Assembly: GCF_964204645.1 (NCBI RefSeq)
Contig: NC_134029.1
Coordinates: forward strand, 23,950,450 to 24,014,449
Reading direction: 5' to 3'
DNA: 64,000 bases
Source of the DNA: Tubulanus polymorphus
Taxonomy: Eukaryota; Nemertea; Palaeonemertea; Tubulaniformes; Tubulanidae
Shown here in pieces: positions 13,401 through 25,229 of the stretch (the stretch's first letter is position 1; each line of letters starts with the position of its first letter). The notes beneath the pieces were generated by a model, which worked only from the letters and a program-made list of their open reading frames with translations, ran no database searches and was not told the origin of the DNA. The translations under genes and the position numbers were made by a program.

Positions 13401-14726
13401 CATGATAAGCTTCATAATACAGTATACCAATTGCAATTGGAATCCAAAATATCAACATCGATCGGTAACTGAAGAGGTTGGATATTACACCGTTCTATTT
13501 ACTGTTGTTCGATCCGGTAATGTACATATATACATATTTCCAGTTTATTCGAAAGCTTCGAAAGCGTGATCGTTTTCACTACATTTTATCAGAAGAAATA
13601 AAGATCGTATTAGTAATTTCTGATGTTTTACCTTGTGGTAGATTATTCGCTGAACGAAGTAATCGAAGTATATCATCCCAGTTCAAGCCGATATGAATTC
13701 AATTACTAGCGCTTTAATATCGAAGAACGGCCGAATCGACAGGAATAAGTAGCTCTTCTGTGGAGCCGTAGATTCGGAAATGTTGACCTACCATGACAGA
13801 CACTTCAGTCGCTGACTCGAGAAATATATATTTATACGTATATAGAATAGACATATGTTTCGTTACCACAGCGAGCGAGTTGAGTATTCATTACGTAACA
13901 CATTGTGTATCATACAGACAAAGGCATTGGATTAGAGAATCGTGTTACAGCTTATTTTCTGATTCGGGCGACAGAAAAAAGCTCGAGTTGAAAAGGAAAT
14001 ATAACCTATCTCTGCTGCGTATGTAAAAAGTATATATTAGGTATAAGTGACCAGAGAGCAAAGTGACGATGGCCAATTTGTTGGATACCAGTCATATTTT
14101 GAAGGAAGTTGAATCCTACCTTTGGGCAGGTACCACACTGACGAGTTATCGGGTATAATTCCATTTACAAGTTCAGTAACGTCATCAGTACAAGTCACAC
14201 GGGCGATACTGCAGAGAGCGGAAACGCTACCTTCTGGCAATGTGTCATTTTCTCTTCTCGATATTCACAGCTGATATCAGTAGATTAGCAAAATGAAGCC
14301 AAACGAAATCTAATTGGTTTCTCTATCGCAAACGAAGTTGACATTAAGCATCGAGGAAACCAATTGAAAATCGTTAACAACCATTCATTATTACTGTTTA
14401 AGTCACCAGTGCGTAAATGTTTGAAGTTGAAAAAAATTTTTTATGTATCAATTGTTTTAGCCTAATGTTTATTTATATCTAACTCGCCGTTGATTGACAT
14501 CAAAACAATTTACCAATATGACTTATTCATTTCAATATTCGGATACTCGACCTGACTTATCGAAAATGTACGATTGTGTAGTAGGATAACCGACAGCGAA
14601 ACCTTGTTATAACGACTTCAATCGGTTTAGAACGATTTATCTGCTTTTACAAACCCAGCATTTCGTCGCAAACAGAACAATTCTAATAGTTTCGCTCTAG
14701 ATCTAACAAACTGTCGGTTATAACCA

Positions 14727-14866
14727 GGGGCCAGTTGCACAGTCGTGACTTAAGTCCAAAAGTGGTCTTAAATCTTAAGACTGGTCTTAAGTTGTTAGAA
14801 TAGCTATAGAACTAAGTTGGTCTTAGACTGGTCTTAAGTCTAAGCCATGACTATGCAACCGGCCCC
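14727..14866. repeat. palindromic MITE-like element, copy C (best preserved long form)
   Basis: A 140-bp inverted repeat. The left end GGGGCCAGTTGCACAGTC is matched by the right end, whose reverse complement is GGGGCCGGTTGCATAGTC (two mismatches in 18). Inside, GTGGTCTTAAATCTTAAGAC and TTGGTCTTAGACTGGTCTTA repeat the ACTGGTCTTA word in both halves. Non-autonomous, no coding capacity. Confidence 0.75.
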
Positions 14867-15352
14867 TGCAGTCTCCTGAAGTTCGTTGTAACCCGGTTTA
14901 ACCGACAAGTTCTTTCCTCGTTTTTGTTATTACTGAAACACCGAAAAGCATCTTATTCTACCGTGGAACCTTTTCACGATTCTTGTTTTAGACGAAATCC
15001 GAAATTCATCACGACGATTTCCAGCATCTCAGCTATGTATCTATATCAATCGAGATTTGGATGTACATTGTACGACCATCGTAATAACGAGCTAGTTCCA
15101 CTGTATTTGACGATAGAAAACCTCTTACTGAGAACAGAAAGATCCAAAGCGACGTATAACGTAAAATACCGGACAGTTTTAGATTTATTAAAAATAAAAT
15201 TCATTCAAATTTTATACATTTTACATCATTAGATATAATCATTTAATAATACGATAATATATTGTTACTTCAGGGTTATCTATATAATACATATTTACAT
15301 CGTGCTTAGGGAACACAAGCCTATCAAAATTCTGTTATATATGAAACTTAAA

Positions 15353-15664
15353 CCAGTGTTCTCCGTATGCTGGAGTTTTGAAGCATTTATTGATAAGTCT
15401 AAGACATTCGTAGCTGCTGAAGTAGCGAGGCTATCGATCCCCCTAAAAATATAGAAAGTTCGAGCTCAATGTTTGGGTTATCCGCTACTTTTCGCATAAC
15501 CTCAATATATTTCCAAGTAATATTATCAGCACTCATAGAATATTGACCTCCACGCTGGTAGAGGCAGAAGATATTTCTTTAAGGGGTGGCAGATTTTCAG
15601 AGGGATGGAAGTGAAAATTGAAGGGGTGGCCGCCCCCTCTAAAACCTGTTGTGGAGAACACTGG
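15353..15664. mobile_element. 312-bp non-autonomous element with 12-bp perfect terminal inverted repeats
   Basis: CCAGTGTTCTCC at 15353-15364 is exactly reverse-complemented by GGAGAACACTGG at 15653-15664. The terminal CAGTG is reminiscent of hAT-type ends, but the flanks show no clear 8-bp target duplication, so the superfamily is not settled. No open frame of note lies inside. A GGGGTGGC word occurs twice near the right end. Confidence 0.6.
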
Positions 15665-16806
15665 CAAGCTGAAACTGATAGTGATCAAATCACCGGATTA
15701 TTAGATTTTATACAAGTATTTTTGGTGCGTCTTCGGGAAACGGTTTACTGAATTCCAGATATAATTTATTAGTTCTTAAAAAGATACGTACATTTTAAAC
15801 ATGTAACCGTTTTTACACATTCTTAGCTAAGAACTCAAATGAAGTATACAAAAAGATTTTCAAGCGCTTCGTAGCGCGGTTCATCGGAAAAAATGATGGA
15901 AGCCACGAAGACCTTGTACCTGTATAATCTTGATGAGCTGTTACAATAAACGCGTCTGAAATATTTCCTATAGCTACCAGTTCATTTCGACGTATCAACT
16001 ATATCCTTGTAGTCAAACAGAGAATTCCTGATGATGACTAAAATAATTGAATATAATCAAAACATCGAAATAAACTACATTTCACAGACTCATTTTTTCT
16101 TTGCGGTATTCTATAGTACCTTGTACCCAGTGAAGGCTGATAGCGAATTTATTTCATCAGCAGATATAAACAAGCATTTTTTTTCCATTCACAAGCAAAA
16201 TCTACAGACAACTCGAGGAATAATTCTACCAAACCGTATCCAATACCGTCTCAAAGCGCCACAGACACGAACGAAATTATAGGACATTATTTATAGGTAA
16301 TGGAATCTATTTGACTGTAGAACGTTTCAAGCAGACGAACTTGGCCCCAAGTAGCACATGAATCACACGTACGATTGTAATCGACGAATTTGTTACTTTT
16401 CATTAGCAGCGAACACAATAATTGATATTCAGTGATATGAATTTTCTTTTTTTAACCCGTGGAAAATATGGAATTTTACAGTTAAGACTGGATAAACTCG
16501 TTTATAATATATTACGATCAGGTGTTTATACAGTACTACAGTGGGTTGAATAATCGTAGACAAAGAATCACTCTGAATTTAGCGCGGTCAAATAAACCGG
16601 CCCTGAACGATATAAATTCTCTAGATCAAAAGATACTAAATATCGGGTAAACAGGTCCGTTTTCAAAATATCTCCGTTAAAACGACAGGTCGCACATAAT
16701 TGACCGATTTATTCGATTTCGATCAAAGCTTATCAACCAGTGCACAATAAGCCAATCTGAATACGATGCAAGAAGCAATTCAATTTCAAAAGCTTGCATG
16801 CACATC

Positions 16807-16874
16807 ATATATATATATATATATACACATACATGTATACCGGTACATGTATATATATATATATATATATATAC
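16807..16874. repeat. TA microsatellite pair flanking a palindrome
   Basis: Two (TA)n runs (16807-16826 and 16849-16874) flank ACACATACATGTATACCGGT, then ACATGTA. The centre TACCGGTA is self-complementary, so the whole tract can fold as one hairpin. Confidence 0.85.
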
Positions 16875-17484
16875 ACTTCATATACATATAGAATGCTATG
16901 ATAATAATTTTTTAAATAGTAGTGAACTTATCTACACAGACATCTATACACGTGTTCACATCCATAGCTGTTTAAATAATAACAAGTAATGTTTATTCAA
17001 GGTCTATAATTTAATTCAATTAGCGTTTCATATATTCATAATCACTGAACTGCATATGGCGCTTCTAAATAGCCATGATTATACGACATTTCAGTGTCGC
17101 ATGCAATCAGGGCTAAAATAACTCCAGGGGCCTAGCTTTCCCAAAATGTATCATTCTTATCAAATTCACGATATATTTGTACGGTTATAAGCTTCAGATT
17201 CACATCCAGTTATACTTTACTTTACTTTGTTAATTTCTTTACTTTTTCTCGAATTTCGATATAGTTTTATTAACTTAGTTTTCATAAACGTACAAATGTA
17301 CATGTATGAATAAATGTACATGTACTCTTTTAATTTCTATTCCGGTTTTCCTCAAAGCAATTCTGGGTACCGGGTATATACGATTTAATACATAATTGCA
17401 TATCTTTTTTTCTTCCATACAAAATAAATAAATCCGCATCATGTCGTCCACCTGTTTATCGTATATTTGCCTGGTGATTTAAGT

Positions 17485-17655
17485 ATGATGTTGCAGGTTT
17501 CAGCCTTGAACATTATATGTGCATCAGCAAGAATTGGCCAATTCGGCCGCAGCGTAAAATCTGGTGGAACACAGGAGTATGAAAATATTCCATATGAAAG
17601 TTGTGCCGTGGTTCCTGATATTGATGCCTATTTCTACCATCCCCATCTCCCGTGA
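17485..17655 (+). CDS. possible terminal coding exon, unknown gene
   Basis: A plus-strand open stretch follows a weak acceptor-like TTGCAG at 17497 and ends at TGA (17653-17655). Its C-terminal part (GGTQEYENIPYESC, then VVPDIDAYFYHPHLP) is compositionally protein-like, with tyrosines resembling cytoplasmic docking motifs, and AATAAA occurs within about 100 bp downstream. No upstream exon or known family could be identified, so this may be a chance open frame. Confidence 0.15.
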   Translation: MMLQVSALNIICASARIGQFGRSVKSGGTQEYENIPYESCAVVPDIDAYFYHPHLP

Positions 17656-18203
17656 ATGCACATTTTACTGAATGAATGGCCCAAACACCATCAAATTACA
17701 ATTTACAAAAATCTCTTCTTAATCAGGCAAGAAAATAAACATCATATATGCGCAAGTGTGCATGCGACTAGTTCGCGCGTTAGAAACATAATTTTCTCAA
17801 AGTTATCACAATCGAAATTAATGAAATAAGCTGCAGTTTTTTAATCCTAACTAACTATGATGAACAGGTCTAGATTGGTGTATAGTGGAATTTTCAAATC
17901 GTTGACAGTAGTTGAGGCTATAATTAATGATTATCCTTCACTGTAGGGACAAATATTAAGCTTGCAGATCATCGAGGGTTCACTGTATATCCGAGATTAA
18001 ATTTACAGTTGATTCGATATGGAATTTTGAAATGTACGAACTTCATAAACACGATATAGACTAGGCACAGTAAACATCATAACTAAATTTGTAGGAAAAT
18101 TATGCTAGGATTTTCCAGTAATTAGGAAATTATACTCGATACTCAACACTTTCTAATAATTAGTTATAGTTTTTAATACTCTTCGTTACTCGTTTAAAAT
18201 ATT

Positions 18204-20149
18204 CTAATCATTTTTGGATTTATTTGCATCGGTTGATGTTTCGTCGTCGATGTCAGAATATTCGGTTGGAGATTCACCCGCTTTCAATAACTTCCCAACG
18301 TAATCGTACTTTTCTGGAAAAAAAAAGATAATTAAAATAAATATCAAGTTGGTCAATGTTCGAATTTCATCGAAAATGAACCAGATTTTCGTTTAGGAAT
18401 AACCAGGCCAGGGTTACATAGATGTGGGATGATGTGGAAGAAAAATAGTCCCTGGGAATGTTTTGAAATTCGTCAGTTAATGGTTAATTCATGGTTTCTC
18501 ATTGTTACTACGGAGGTTGTCACCCAAATTGAGGATTTACCCCTAAGAATAACTTTGATACTCAGTCTATGAAACCGGGCCCAGGTGTTTTGTTGCGCCA
18601 TCTGGTGAGTGCCAGTATCACATTCAACTGATTCAATTCTTCTACTAAATCAATTCACACCCAGTTTTACGTAAATCTAAATCCAATTAGAAGCAGTTAT
18701 CTGGGGGAAGTTGCACGCTAAAATTTAGTGTAGACCCTAGATGGGCTTAGACTGGTCTTAAATCTAAACATTTAGAATGTTTAGATTTAAGCCCATCTCA
18801 GGTCTAAATGCAAACATAAGATTTAAGACTTCTTATGGACTCGAGTCTCACCCTAGGGTCTAGTTTTGAGTGGAATTTTCAAATTTTTGGTATATTGCGA
18901 TAACGCGATGGAATCTCTGCAAGGAAATTGTAATCGAACCTGTAAATTGCATTTCCCATTCTCGAACGCTTTCCATCTGCATACTGTTGAGATCGCTGAG
19001 ATCATCGATATCATCCTTCAATACGTCAGGAGTTAGAGAGAATGTCGCTAGACCTCTGGAAGCATCGCGTCCAGCAAAAACACCGTACGGCCCACCTGTA
19101 TATAAACAAACAATACCATTTACAATCAGTGGTCAGTGACTGGTGTCTAACCATAACCTAACCATAACACTAATATCACTTAGGCCTATGACACTAGTGT
19201 AGTGGGAAATCAACCCAAACACCAGTTAGACAAACTTAGCTAAATTCGACCAGCTTATAACTCAATGCATTAATCAGAAAAACCTAAAGAAAAGGAGCCC
19301 TGAAAGTGCACCAAATATGAGTTAAGATTTCAACTTAATATTTCCTGGGGCAAGGAAAGATATCTCCAATAAAACTGATATTAAAACACTTGTTTGAAGC
19401 TTAGAATTCAGTTGTAATTTAATAACTCCTGTAGTTTTATACTTCAGCTGATCAGGGGTCCGTTGAAATAAAAAGCATATACAACGCTGTTGGATGGGTG
19501 AACATGACAAATTTGTCCAAAAGTGGGTAAGAGTTAACCAATGGATAGTTGTCTTGGTGACAATATTGTAAGCTCACTGTTCTATGATATTCAACCATTG
19601 GTTGCCGTCTTTGAGCAACTGGCCCCTGATTAGAGATGCACGTGCCACTACAGATAAACTGAAATATCTATGAATTTAAATCGTCTGGCATCTGTCGCAC
19701 GTATTTTGACTGGTTTGTTGTGAATATTGGTAACAGGTGTTTGAATGTTTATCACACCCCGGCCCGGGCCTGCGCTGCGCTCCAGGACCAATTAACATTT
19801 AAACAGAGATGCAAAAATAGGATCATCACTAACCTGGTCCGTAAAATCGTTTTCCACGAGTTACATCGAATACTTTGCCGTTGACAGCCATCAGAATTCT
19901 GCCGTGTTCACCAGTGCCGTCAAACTGACGTAATTCGTTCAAATAGAAATCCCGTTTCTTCAGTTTCGGTATTTCTGGTTTTACGACCGGTTTCGATCTG
20001 TTGCGGGAAGAGAAGATTTTATAAATCAACACGAGACATATTACTAGTAATATTACGTTGATCGGAGACGTCAATAGTTCGGCGAGAACGTCCGCAACTG
20101 CTCCGTTTTCTGACGTGTCTTTCTCGATCGGTTTCGCCTCGTCCGCCAT
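18204..20149 (-). CDS. PGRMC: membrane-associated progesterone receptor component (cytochrome b5-like haem protein), 3 exons
   Basis: Exons 20149-19834, 19095-18940 and 18313-18204 join in phase (GT/AG borders) into 193 codons, against about 195 in vertebrate PGRMC1. Residues 1-30 are acidic and lumenal or extracellular. Residues about 28-46 form one transmembrane helix ([19 protein letters not shown]). The cytochrome b5-like domain follows: [35 protein letters not shown] (split by the first intron) and [16 protein letters not shown]. The second half reads [10 protein letters not shown], then [14 protein letters not shown], and the tail ends KSKND like vertebrate PGRMC. The tyrosines in KVFDV...FYGPGGPYG match the region that holds haem in PGRMC1. 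The family binds haem, supports cytochrome P450s and occurs in ER and other membranes. Whether it is the PGRMC1 or PGRMC2 orthologue cannot be told; one invertebrate copy usually predates that split. Confidence 0.95.
18703..18860. repeat. palindromic MITE-like element, copy D, in a PGRMC intron
   Basis: About 158 bp in the second PGRMC intron. It starts GGGGAAGTTGCACG and carries GGGCTTAGACTGGTCTTAAA and a perfect central hairpin (TCTAAACAT / ATGTTTAGA). The right end is degenerate (CTCACCCTAGGGTC). Related to copies C and G through the ACTGGTCTTAAATCT word. Confidence 0.5.
19511..19626. repeat. palindromic MITE-like element, copy E, in a PGRMC intron
   Basis: About 116 bp in the first PGRMC intron. 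The right end reads GAGCAACTGGCCCCT and the left end, though degraded, retains CCAAAAGTGGGTAAGAGTTA then ACCAATGGATAGTTG. This is the same sub-family as the cleaner copy at 42782-42910, which has AACCAGTGGATAGTTGACAT at the same place. Confidence 0.6.
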
Positions 20150-22370
20150 GTTGTTTTATTCGATGACGCTAAGGGTTAGTTCACACCTAACAGCGCAGGA
20201 TCGATGAGTTGAGTTCGAGTCCCGTTATATATTATGACACTATTCCGATTCCGCCGATTAACGGTACGTATCGAGTTTGAGTTAAATAAGTTTAATTTCA
20301 CCACGCCGTATAACGTTGCGGTCACAATTATTAAGTCTGAATCTTTGACAATAATCCTCTAACGTTACCAAATATAGGAGCCTACTCATATATTCAGTCC
20401 TCCCCTTGTCCCTCGCGCGGCTGTCCTCGAGATCAGCCGACTACGTTTCCCCGCCCAAGACACGTGACTGTGACAAATCTATAGTGGTTCTAAACTGCAG
20501 TATACTTTAGTGCTCGCTTCGACAAATTTTGAAAATCTAGCCATGTCCATAAAAGGATGGCGGCCAGTTGTATCCAGTGTGCGCAGAAACTTGAACTTTT
20601 TGCAAAAAAACAAATGGATTCGACCGACCCTAATCCACAAAGATACGTCCATAGGATACTCGCGTATACTTACAAATCCTGCATAAATACATATATACTT
20701 ACGCCATCACTTTTCTGGGATTGAAAATTGAAGAATCAATCTACAGAGAGACCTAGTAGTTCTATCGACAGCGCTGTGGTAACTGAGATGATACGCGAGA
20801 AGATCTCATCGTGTTGCCAACCGTTCAAGATCGATAGCTACGTGGTATACATAATTAGAAAATTCCCATTAAGTTTACGGTTTTTGTTAATGTCATCAGA
20901 AAAGGTGATTTATTTCTATGAAGCAATTTGTCAATTTTATGGTCGTCTAGTTTGTGAGGCACGTAGTTTTTACCATATTCTGCTGTATTTCTACTCAATG
21001 GAACCCAGTTCGAACTTCGGTGACTCGATAGTGATGACACCATTAAATCATCAAAATATTTCACTACTCTAATTTATACGTCCATGGATAAAGCAATGCC
21101 GGTGTGGATTTGGCCAAACCTGCGTACTAGGGTACCTAGTCCTATAAATCAGTGTTCAATATGAATTGTTTTCTTTTTGGATCTATAAGTGTACTGATAT
21201 ACTTATAAGTCCATTACGTACGCATAAACTTAGGCCCAGGTTACGTTCGCCACAGATTTTTTCGCATTCCCGAAACCTACGCGCTATGATAATCAAAACA
21301 CAAATAACCCGCACTGAAAGCTTCCGTGTTAATGTCTAAGAAAGTGTAGACCCAGTGTAGCTGGGCGAGATTTTTCTGATTAGCTGTTTTCCTTTCATCA
21401 ATCATCGACAGTAGTAATTACTACGTCATCTCAACCAGCCTTATTAACGTACCTGTATATATATATACCTTTAATGGATTTCCTTTCATTCTCAGCCGGG
21501 TATGAAACAACTGCAACCCATTCAATGTACATTTCTTGCTATTCCGAATAAATTCGTTGAAGATTCATTGATCAGTGTATATCATTGTGTACGAACAAAA
21601 CATGGTTGGATAACTTGATTATCGTCCGTATATTTTCCTTTCACTCCGAGCGTATGAAAAACGCATAGTTTTTTTTCTTTGGGGCAGGGTTTGCGTCCAC
21701 TCCATCCACTGAACCGACTTGGAAGGGTCTATTGACGTGCAACTTTCGGCTGAGTGTAAAATACAGGTGCAAGATTGTAGGAACATATTTCATACGTTAG
21801 TAGTGAATCGGATCTTCATTTTGACGTGATTCGAAGATTCGCCGACTGTGATACCACTGGTGGCTGGGTGACTGGGTGACTGTGTGACTGGGCGACTGAG
21901 TGACTGGGCGACTGGGCGACAGGGTGACTGGAACTTCTTAACCGCGGATTCTAACATTTGACCGTTTCTTGTGTTCAGAGTACACCCATATGAAGAAACA
22001 TCAGAAACTTTTAACTATCACGGACATCTCAACAATCTAATCATCAATGCGAACTTGTTGAGCAACTCATATGAACTTTTCATATCAATATTGTAACTAA
22101 CAATGTACCTCGTAGGCCAGACTTTTCCCATCTTGTTACCGAGTTTTACAATCAACTAATATTGATATCTATTTATGCTCGTGTGATTTTAAAAAGTAGC
22201 GGTGAATCTTGAAACAGTTTTTTTGTCGCAAGAAAATAGTGGCGCCGTATTGGCTGCATACAACTAAATCGTTATCGCTAAATAATTGATTATGGATATC
22301 TGATTCATAATAATGGGCATTATGGATTATTAATAGTTTTTTATTTGCTGAGAATAAGGTTAGAGGAATA
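20150..22370. other. divergent intergenic region between PGRMC and the GPCR
   Basis: 2.2 kb lie between two genes transcribed away from each other, so both promoters should be here. No coding exon could be supported; the open frame at 20728-21072 has no recognisable domain. It contains an 8-bp tandem repeat at 21864-21931 and a short TA run near 21460. Confidence 0.5.
21864..21931. repeat. 8-bp tandem repeat, ~8.5 copies
   Basis: The unit CTGGGTGA is repeated about eight and a half times with single-base variants (CTGTGTGA, CTGGGCGA, CTGAGTGA, CAGGGTGA). It ends about 440 bp upstream of the GPCR start codon. Confidence 0.9.
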
Positions 22371-23405
22371 ATGATGTCATCGACATTTCCGAATCAGTCG
22401 TCGAATAGTGGTAACGATTCCACTATTGCTCTCGTCGACCCGACCTACTATGGCTTGCCACTTTACACGTCCATTGTACTGGACACGCCGCGCAGTCAAA
22501 CTGCCACTTCTTCTATGCGTTATTACAATCTGATCGTGCTACCAATCGTCGCTATAGCCGGGATATTCGGTAACATTTGCAGTTTTCTCGTGATGACAAG
22601 CCGTAAATTCCGCGTTTTCTCCTACTCCCAGTATCTCGCCGGACTGGCTGTGTTCGACATGATCACTCTGTTCGCCTATACAGTTCCCTTTCTGAACTAC
22701 GTATCTTTGCCTCGCTTCGTTATGACATACTCCAGTAATATCTCATGCGCCGTTCACGAATATATCTGCATGGTGAACGACACTATCAGTTCTTGGATGG
22801 TAATCGTTATTACAGCCGAACGTTTCGCTATCGTAGTCTGGCCATTTTCGGCTAGAACTATCGCAACGCCTAGCTTCTCGCGGAAAGTCGTCGTCGCCCT
22901 GGCGGTCATCATCTATTGCGTCTATATCTACTTATTAATCATAGTCGAATACAAGCATCATATCAACAGAAAAACGTGCGTCATGGCGAATCGATGGAGA
23001 AGCGTTCATTTTCAAATAGCGACTGTTATCACGGTTTACTTTCCCACATTCTGTATCCTTGCTCTTAACGCTATGTTGTCGATTATTCTGCGACGAAGCC
23101 AGTCTTTTGGTGCTGGTGCCACGAAGGCAGCTTCGACTAGGAAAGCGACGGTTATGGTAATGACGGTATCCATATTATTTGTAATTTTCACCTATCCAAC
23201 TGCGTCGTTTATGCTTATTTCAACATTTATTAGTATTTCACCCGAAGCGATCATGGTCGGATCTTCGATTACCGGTAGTCTATACGCCGCTAACAGTGCC
23301 ATCAATTTCTACGTGTATATTCTGGCCGGGGATGAAGTGAAAAACTTCGTGGTCGAAAAAATCCGAAGTTGGATCGACTCAATGCGACACTTCTGTAATC
23401 ATTAG
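22371..23405 (+). CDS. intronless class A (rhodopsin-family) G protein-coupled receptor, ligand unknown
   Basis: 344 aa in one exon, starting ATGATG; the second Met is equally possible. The extracellular N-terminus (1-52) has two N-glycosylation sequons (N8, N15). Seven hydrophobic segments follow: about 53-76 (GN motif, N68), 86-108 (D96), 129-152, 174-192, 215-240, 259-283 and 296-319. C126 at the top of TM3 and C203 in the second extracellular loop should form the conserved disulfide. TM3 ends ERF instead of DRY, TM6 has FTYP in place of CWxP, and TM7 has NFYVY in place of NPxxY, followed by an amphipathic helix 8. This pattern fits the divergent peptide-type receptors expanded in many marine invertebrates, but the sequence does not reveal the ligand. 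Candidate AATAAA signals lie near 23822, 23854 and 23923. Confidence 0.9.
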   Translation: MMSSTFPNQSSNSGNDSTIALVDPTYYGLPLYTSIVLDTPRSQTATSSMRYYNLIVLPIVAIAGIFGNICSFLVMTSRKFRVFSYSQYLAGLAVFDMITLFAYTVPFLNYVSLPRFVMTYSSNISCAVHEYICMVNDTISSWMVIVITAERFAIVVWPFSARTIATPSFSRKVVVALAVIIYCVYIYLLIIVEYKHHINRKTCVMANRWRSVHFQIATVITVYFPTFCILALNAMLSIILRRSQSFGAGATKAASTRKATVMVMTVSILFVIFTYPTASFMLISTFISISPEAIMVGSSITGSLYAANSAINFYVYILAGDEVKNFVVEKIRSWIDSMRHFCNH

Positions 23406-24133
23406 AAAATGTACACGAAACATGAAATCTATGTACAACATATAGATACACTTTTTAAGGAGGAAAATAGCCCCAGGCGATGTTTGGATGTTTTTGATAT
23501 TCACAGCTGGTATGCTTAGGTTAAAATATCCCGAAAGTTGGAAAATATAGATTTGATAAGTAAATTACATGCTATTACATGTTTACAGTAACGACAGGAG
23601 GTTCACAATTATGTATCATTACACCGCGAGATTGAAACATCGGACCACAAACATAGACACGCGAACTATCGATTGCAGAAATGGATTCTTTTTTAATGTT
23701 ATTTGAATATTTGATTAGGAGTCAGGTTAGTGCATTGTGAAGATCAATAGGTGTTTTACATGCGTACATGAAGTACATTTGGACAACAACTAAATATCCG
23801 ATATTATACCAGTTCTGTACGAATAAAAGGGATTGTCTACTTTATAATCAAGTTGAATAAAAGAAAAAGCCCTCATTTTGTGAAATTTCCATGCTAACTA
23901 TATAAAGTTGTGGGGTCACAGCAATAAAATCAGGGTGTCTGCGTCGGTAACATCAGATATAAAGGTTCGTGGTCAATGTCCGCCATACTTGCTTCGAATC
24001 TTTAAATGCAAAAATTGCTCAATGGAAAGATTGAATAAACGAAGATTTGAAAAAAATTCAATAGAACTGTTTATATTTTGATCAAAATGATACCGTCATG
24101 AGAATGGTGTTCACCTCAAATTGGGTGATCGAA

Positions 24134-24895
24134 TCATTTCGCACGAAATTCATCTAAGTTGAGAGACATGTGTTGGATACATATCATAAAAACAGAACGA
24201 AATCGTTCGTATTCAATTAAACCACGTTTGAATCCGTATCTTGAATACAGCCTTAGACCTGCTATTTGTTCGGTCACCGCGGACAGGTGAATCCTGTCAT
24301 AGTTATTCTGTTTACAGAACTCGACGCAATGATCCAGTAATTTACGACCTATTGATAAACCTCTAAACGATACATCAACCACCATTCGCTTCAGTTCCGC
24401 TATTTTTACATCGCTATCGACATCGGAATCCAGTTTCCCGCTGGAGACGTTTCTATATTTCGAATATTCCTCCAACCGTTCGTGCAAAGAATCTTCATTT
24501 ACGATAGCCGCATAACCGACAATTCTACCGTTTATTTCAGCTACGAAAAAGTTCGAGTCCGGTTCTGATTGATAAACATTCTCTATATCTCTCAAATCGC
24601 CGCAACAGAATCGAGGAAAAGCACCGAAATACAAGCAATAGTATAAAGTTCTTACGAATAGAAATATCAGCGGTGCAGCTAACCCCAGTAGAAATGAACC
24701 AGTCACCGCAAAAGTGACCAGCGCCAAAGAGAGTAAAATCACTTGAATATAAGTTTGTTTCACGGCATTCGGAAGTCCATCCGTGTAGCCAGTTCGATAG
24801 TTATTAGCGTCCAATATATGAACTATCCGTTTTATATCGTCGTAACCGTGTCGATAAGGACGTACTGAAACTTCCAATTGATCAGAGGCAGACAT
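24134..24895 (-). CDS. NAT8/camello-like GNAT N-acetyltransferase, array copy 1
   Basis: 253 aa, single exon, ATG at 24895. The N-terminal cytosolic segment (VSVRPYRHGYDDIKRIV) is followed by a hydrophobic hairpin (about 52-90) that would anchor it in a membrane, as in NAT8/camello proteins of the ER and Golgi. The catalytic GNAT fold follows: NFFVAEINGRIVGYAAIV (beta strands 2-3), an acidic variable loop (about 150-165), then the acetyl-CoA motif A LKRMVVDVSFRGLSIGRKLL (R178-G183 as the pyrophosphate loop) and the C-terminal RLYSRYGFK. Family members acetylate cysteine conjugates or lysines; the substrate here is unknown. It is the left-most and most diverged intact copy (TM region and C-terminus MSLNLDEFRAK). 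About 340-650 bp upstream is a tract with repeated GTCAAA. Confidence 0.85.
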   Translation of the reverse strand: MSASDQLEVSVRPYRHGYDDIKRIVHILDANNYRTGYTDGLPNAVKQTYIQVILLSLALVTFAVTGSFLLGLAAPLIFLFVRTLYYCLYFGAFPRFCCGDLRDIENVYQSEPDSNFFVAEINGRIVGYAAIVNEDSLHERLEEYSKYRNVSSGKLDSDVDSDVKIAELKRMVVDVSFRGLSIGRKLLDHCVEFCKQNNYDRIHLSAVTEQIAGLRLYSRYGFKRGLIEYERFRSVFMICIQHMSLNLDEFRAK

Positions 24896-25229
24896 TAAGC
24901 TTTAAATCAAAAGCAGATCCTACTACAAGTGGACGGTTACTCTTCAAGCCTTTGTGCTTCTATAATCTGTGACCGAAATAAAAACAGCACCAACGACCCT
25001 ATACCAGAACGGAGCTTTATCTAGACTCGTGATCTAGACTATATATCTATAGATTCTAGTCGTGATCTAGACTAGTGTCACGGCCATATAGTGCCATACA
25101 AATGTCAGTGTATGCACTTGACGTCATAGTGCACCTTATTGGCAAACCGCTATCCGAGACAAAGGTCAGAATAACATCAACTCAATATGAATGAATTTTC
25201 CGTATTGTTACTAGTCTAAATTTCGAGTG

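Larger units (their letters stand above)
7490..18203. other. gene-poor interval between ACE and PGRMC
   Basis: About 10.7 kb separate the 5' end of ACE from the 3' end of PGRMC. Open frames here are short, overlap on both strands and match no family I know; the longest (12015-12491, minus, 158 codons) has no recognisable domain. Recognisable content is limited to ATC/ATT-rich simple sequence at 7683-7725, inverted-repeat elements at 14727-14866 and 15353-15664, a TA microsatellite at 16807-16874, and one doubtful terminal exon at 17485-17655. Both flanking genes have complete coding models, so this is not one of their coding introns. Confidence 0.6.

Noticed and set aside
20728-21072. Open frame of 114 codons upstream of the GPCR
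   Set aside because: Composition is not protein-like, a comparable frame runs on the opposite strand, and there is no family match.
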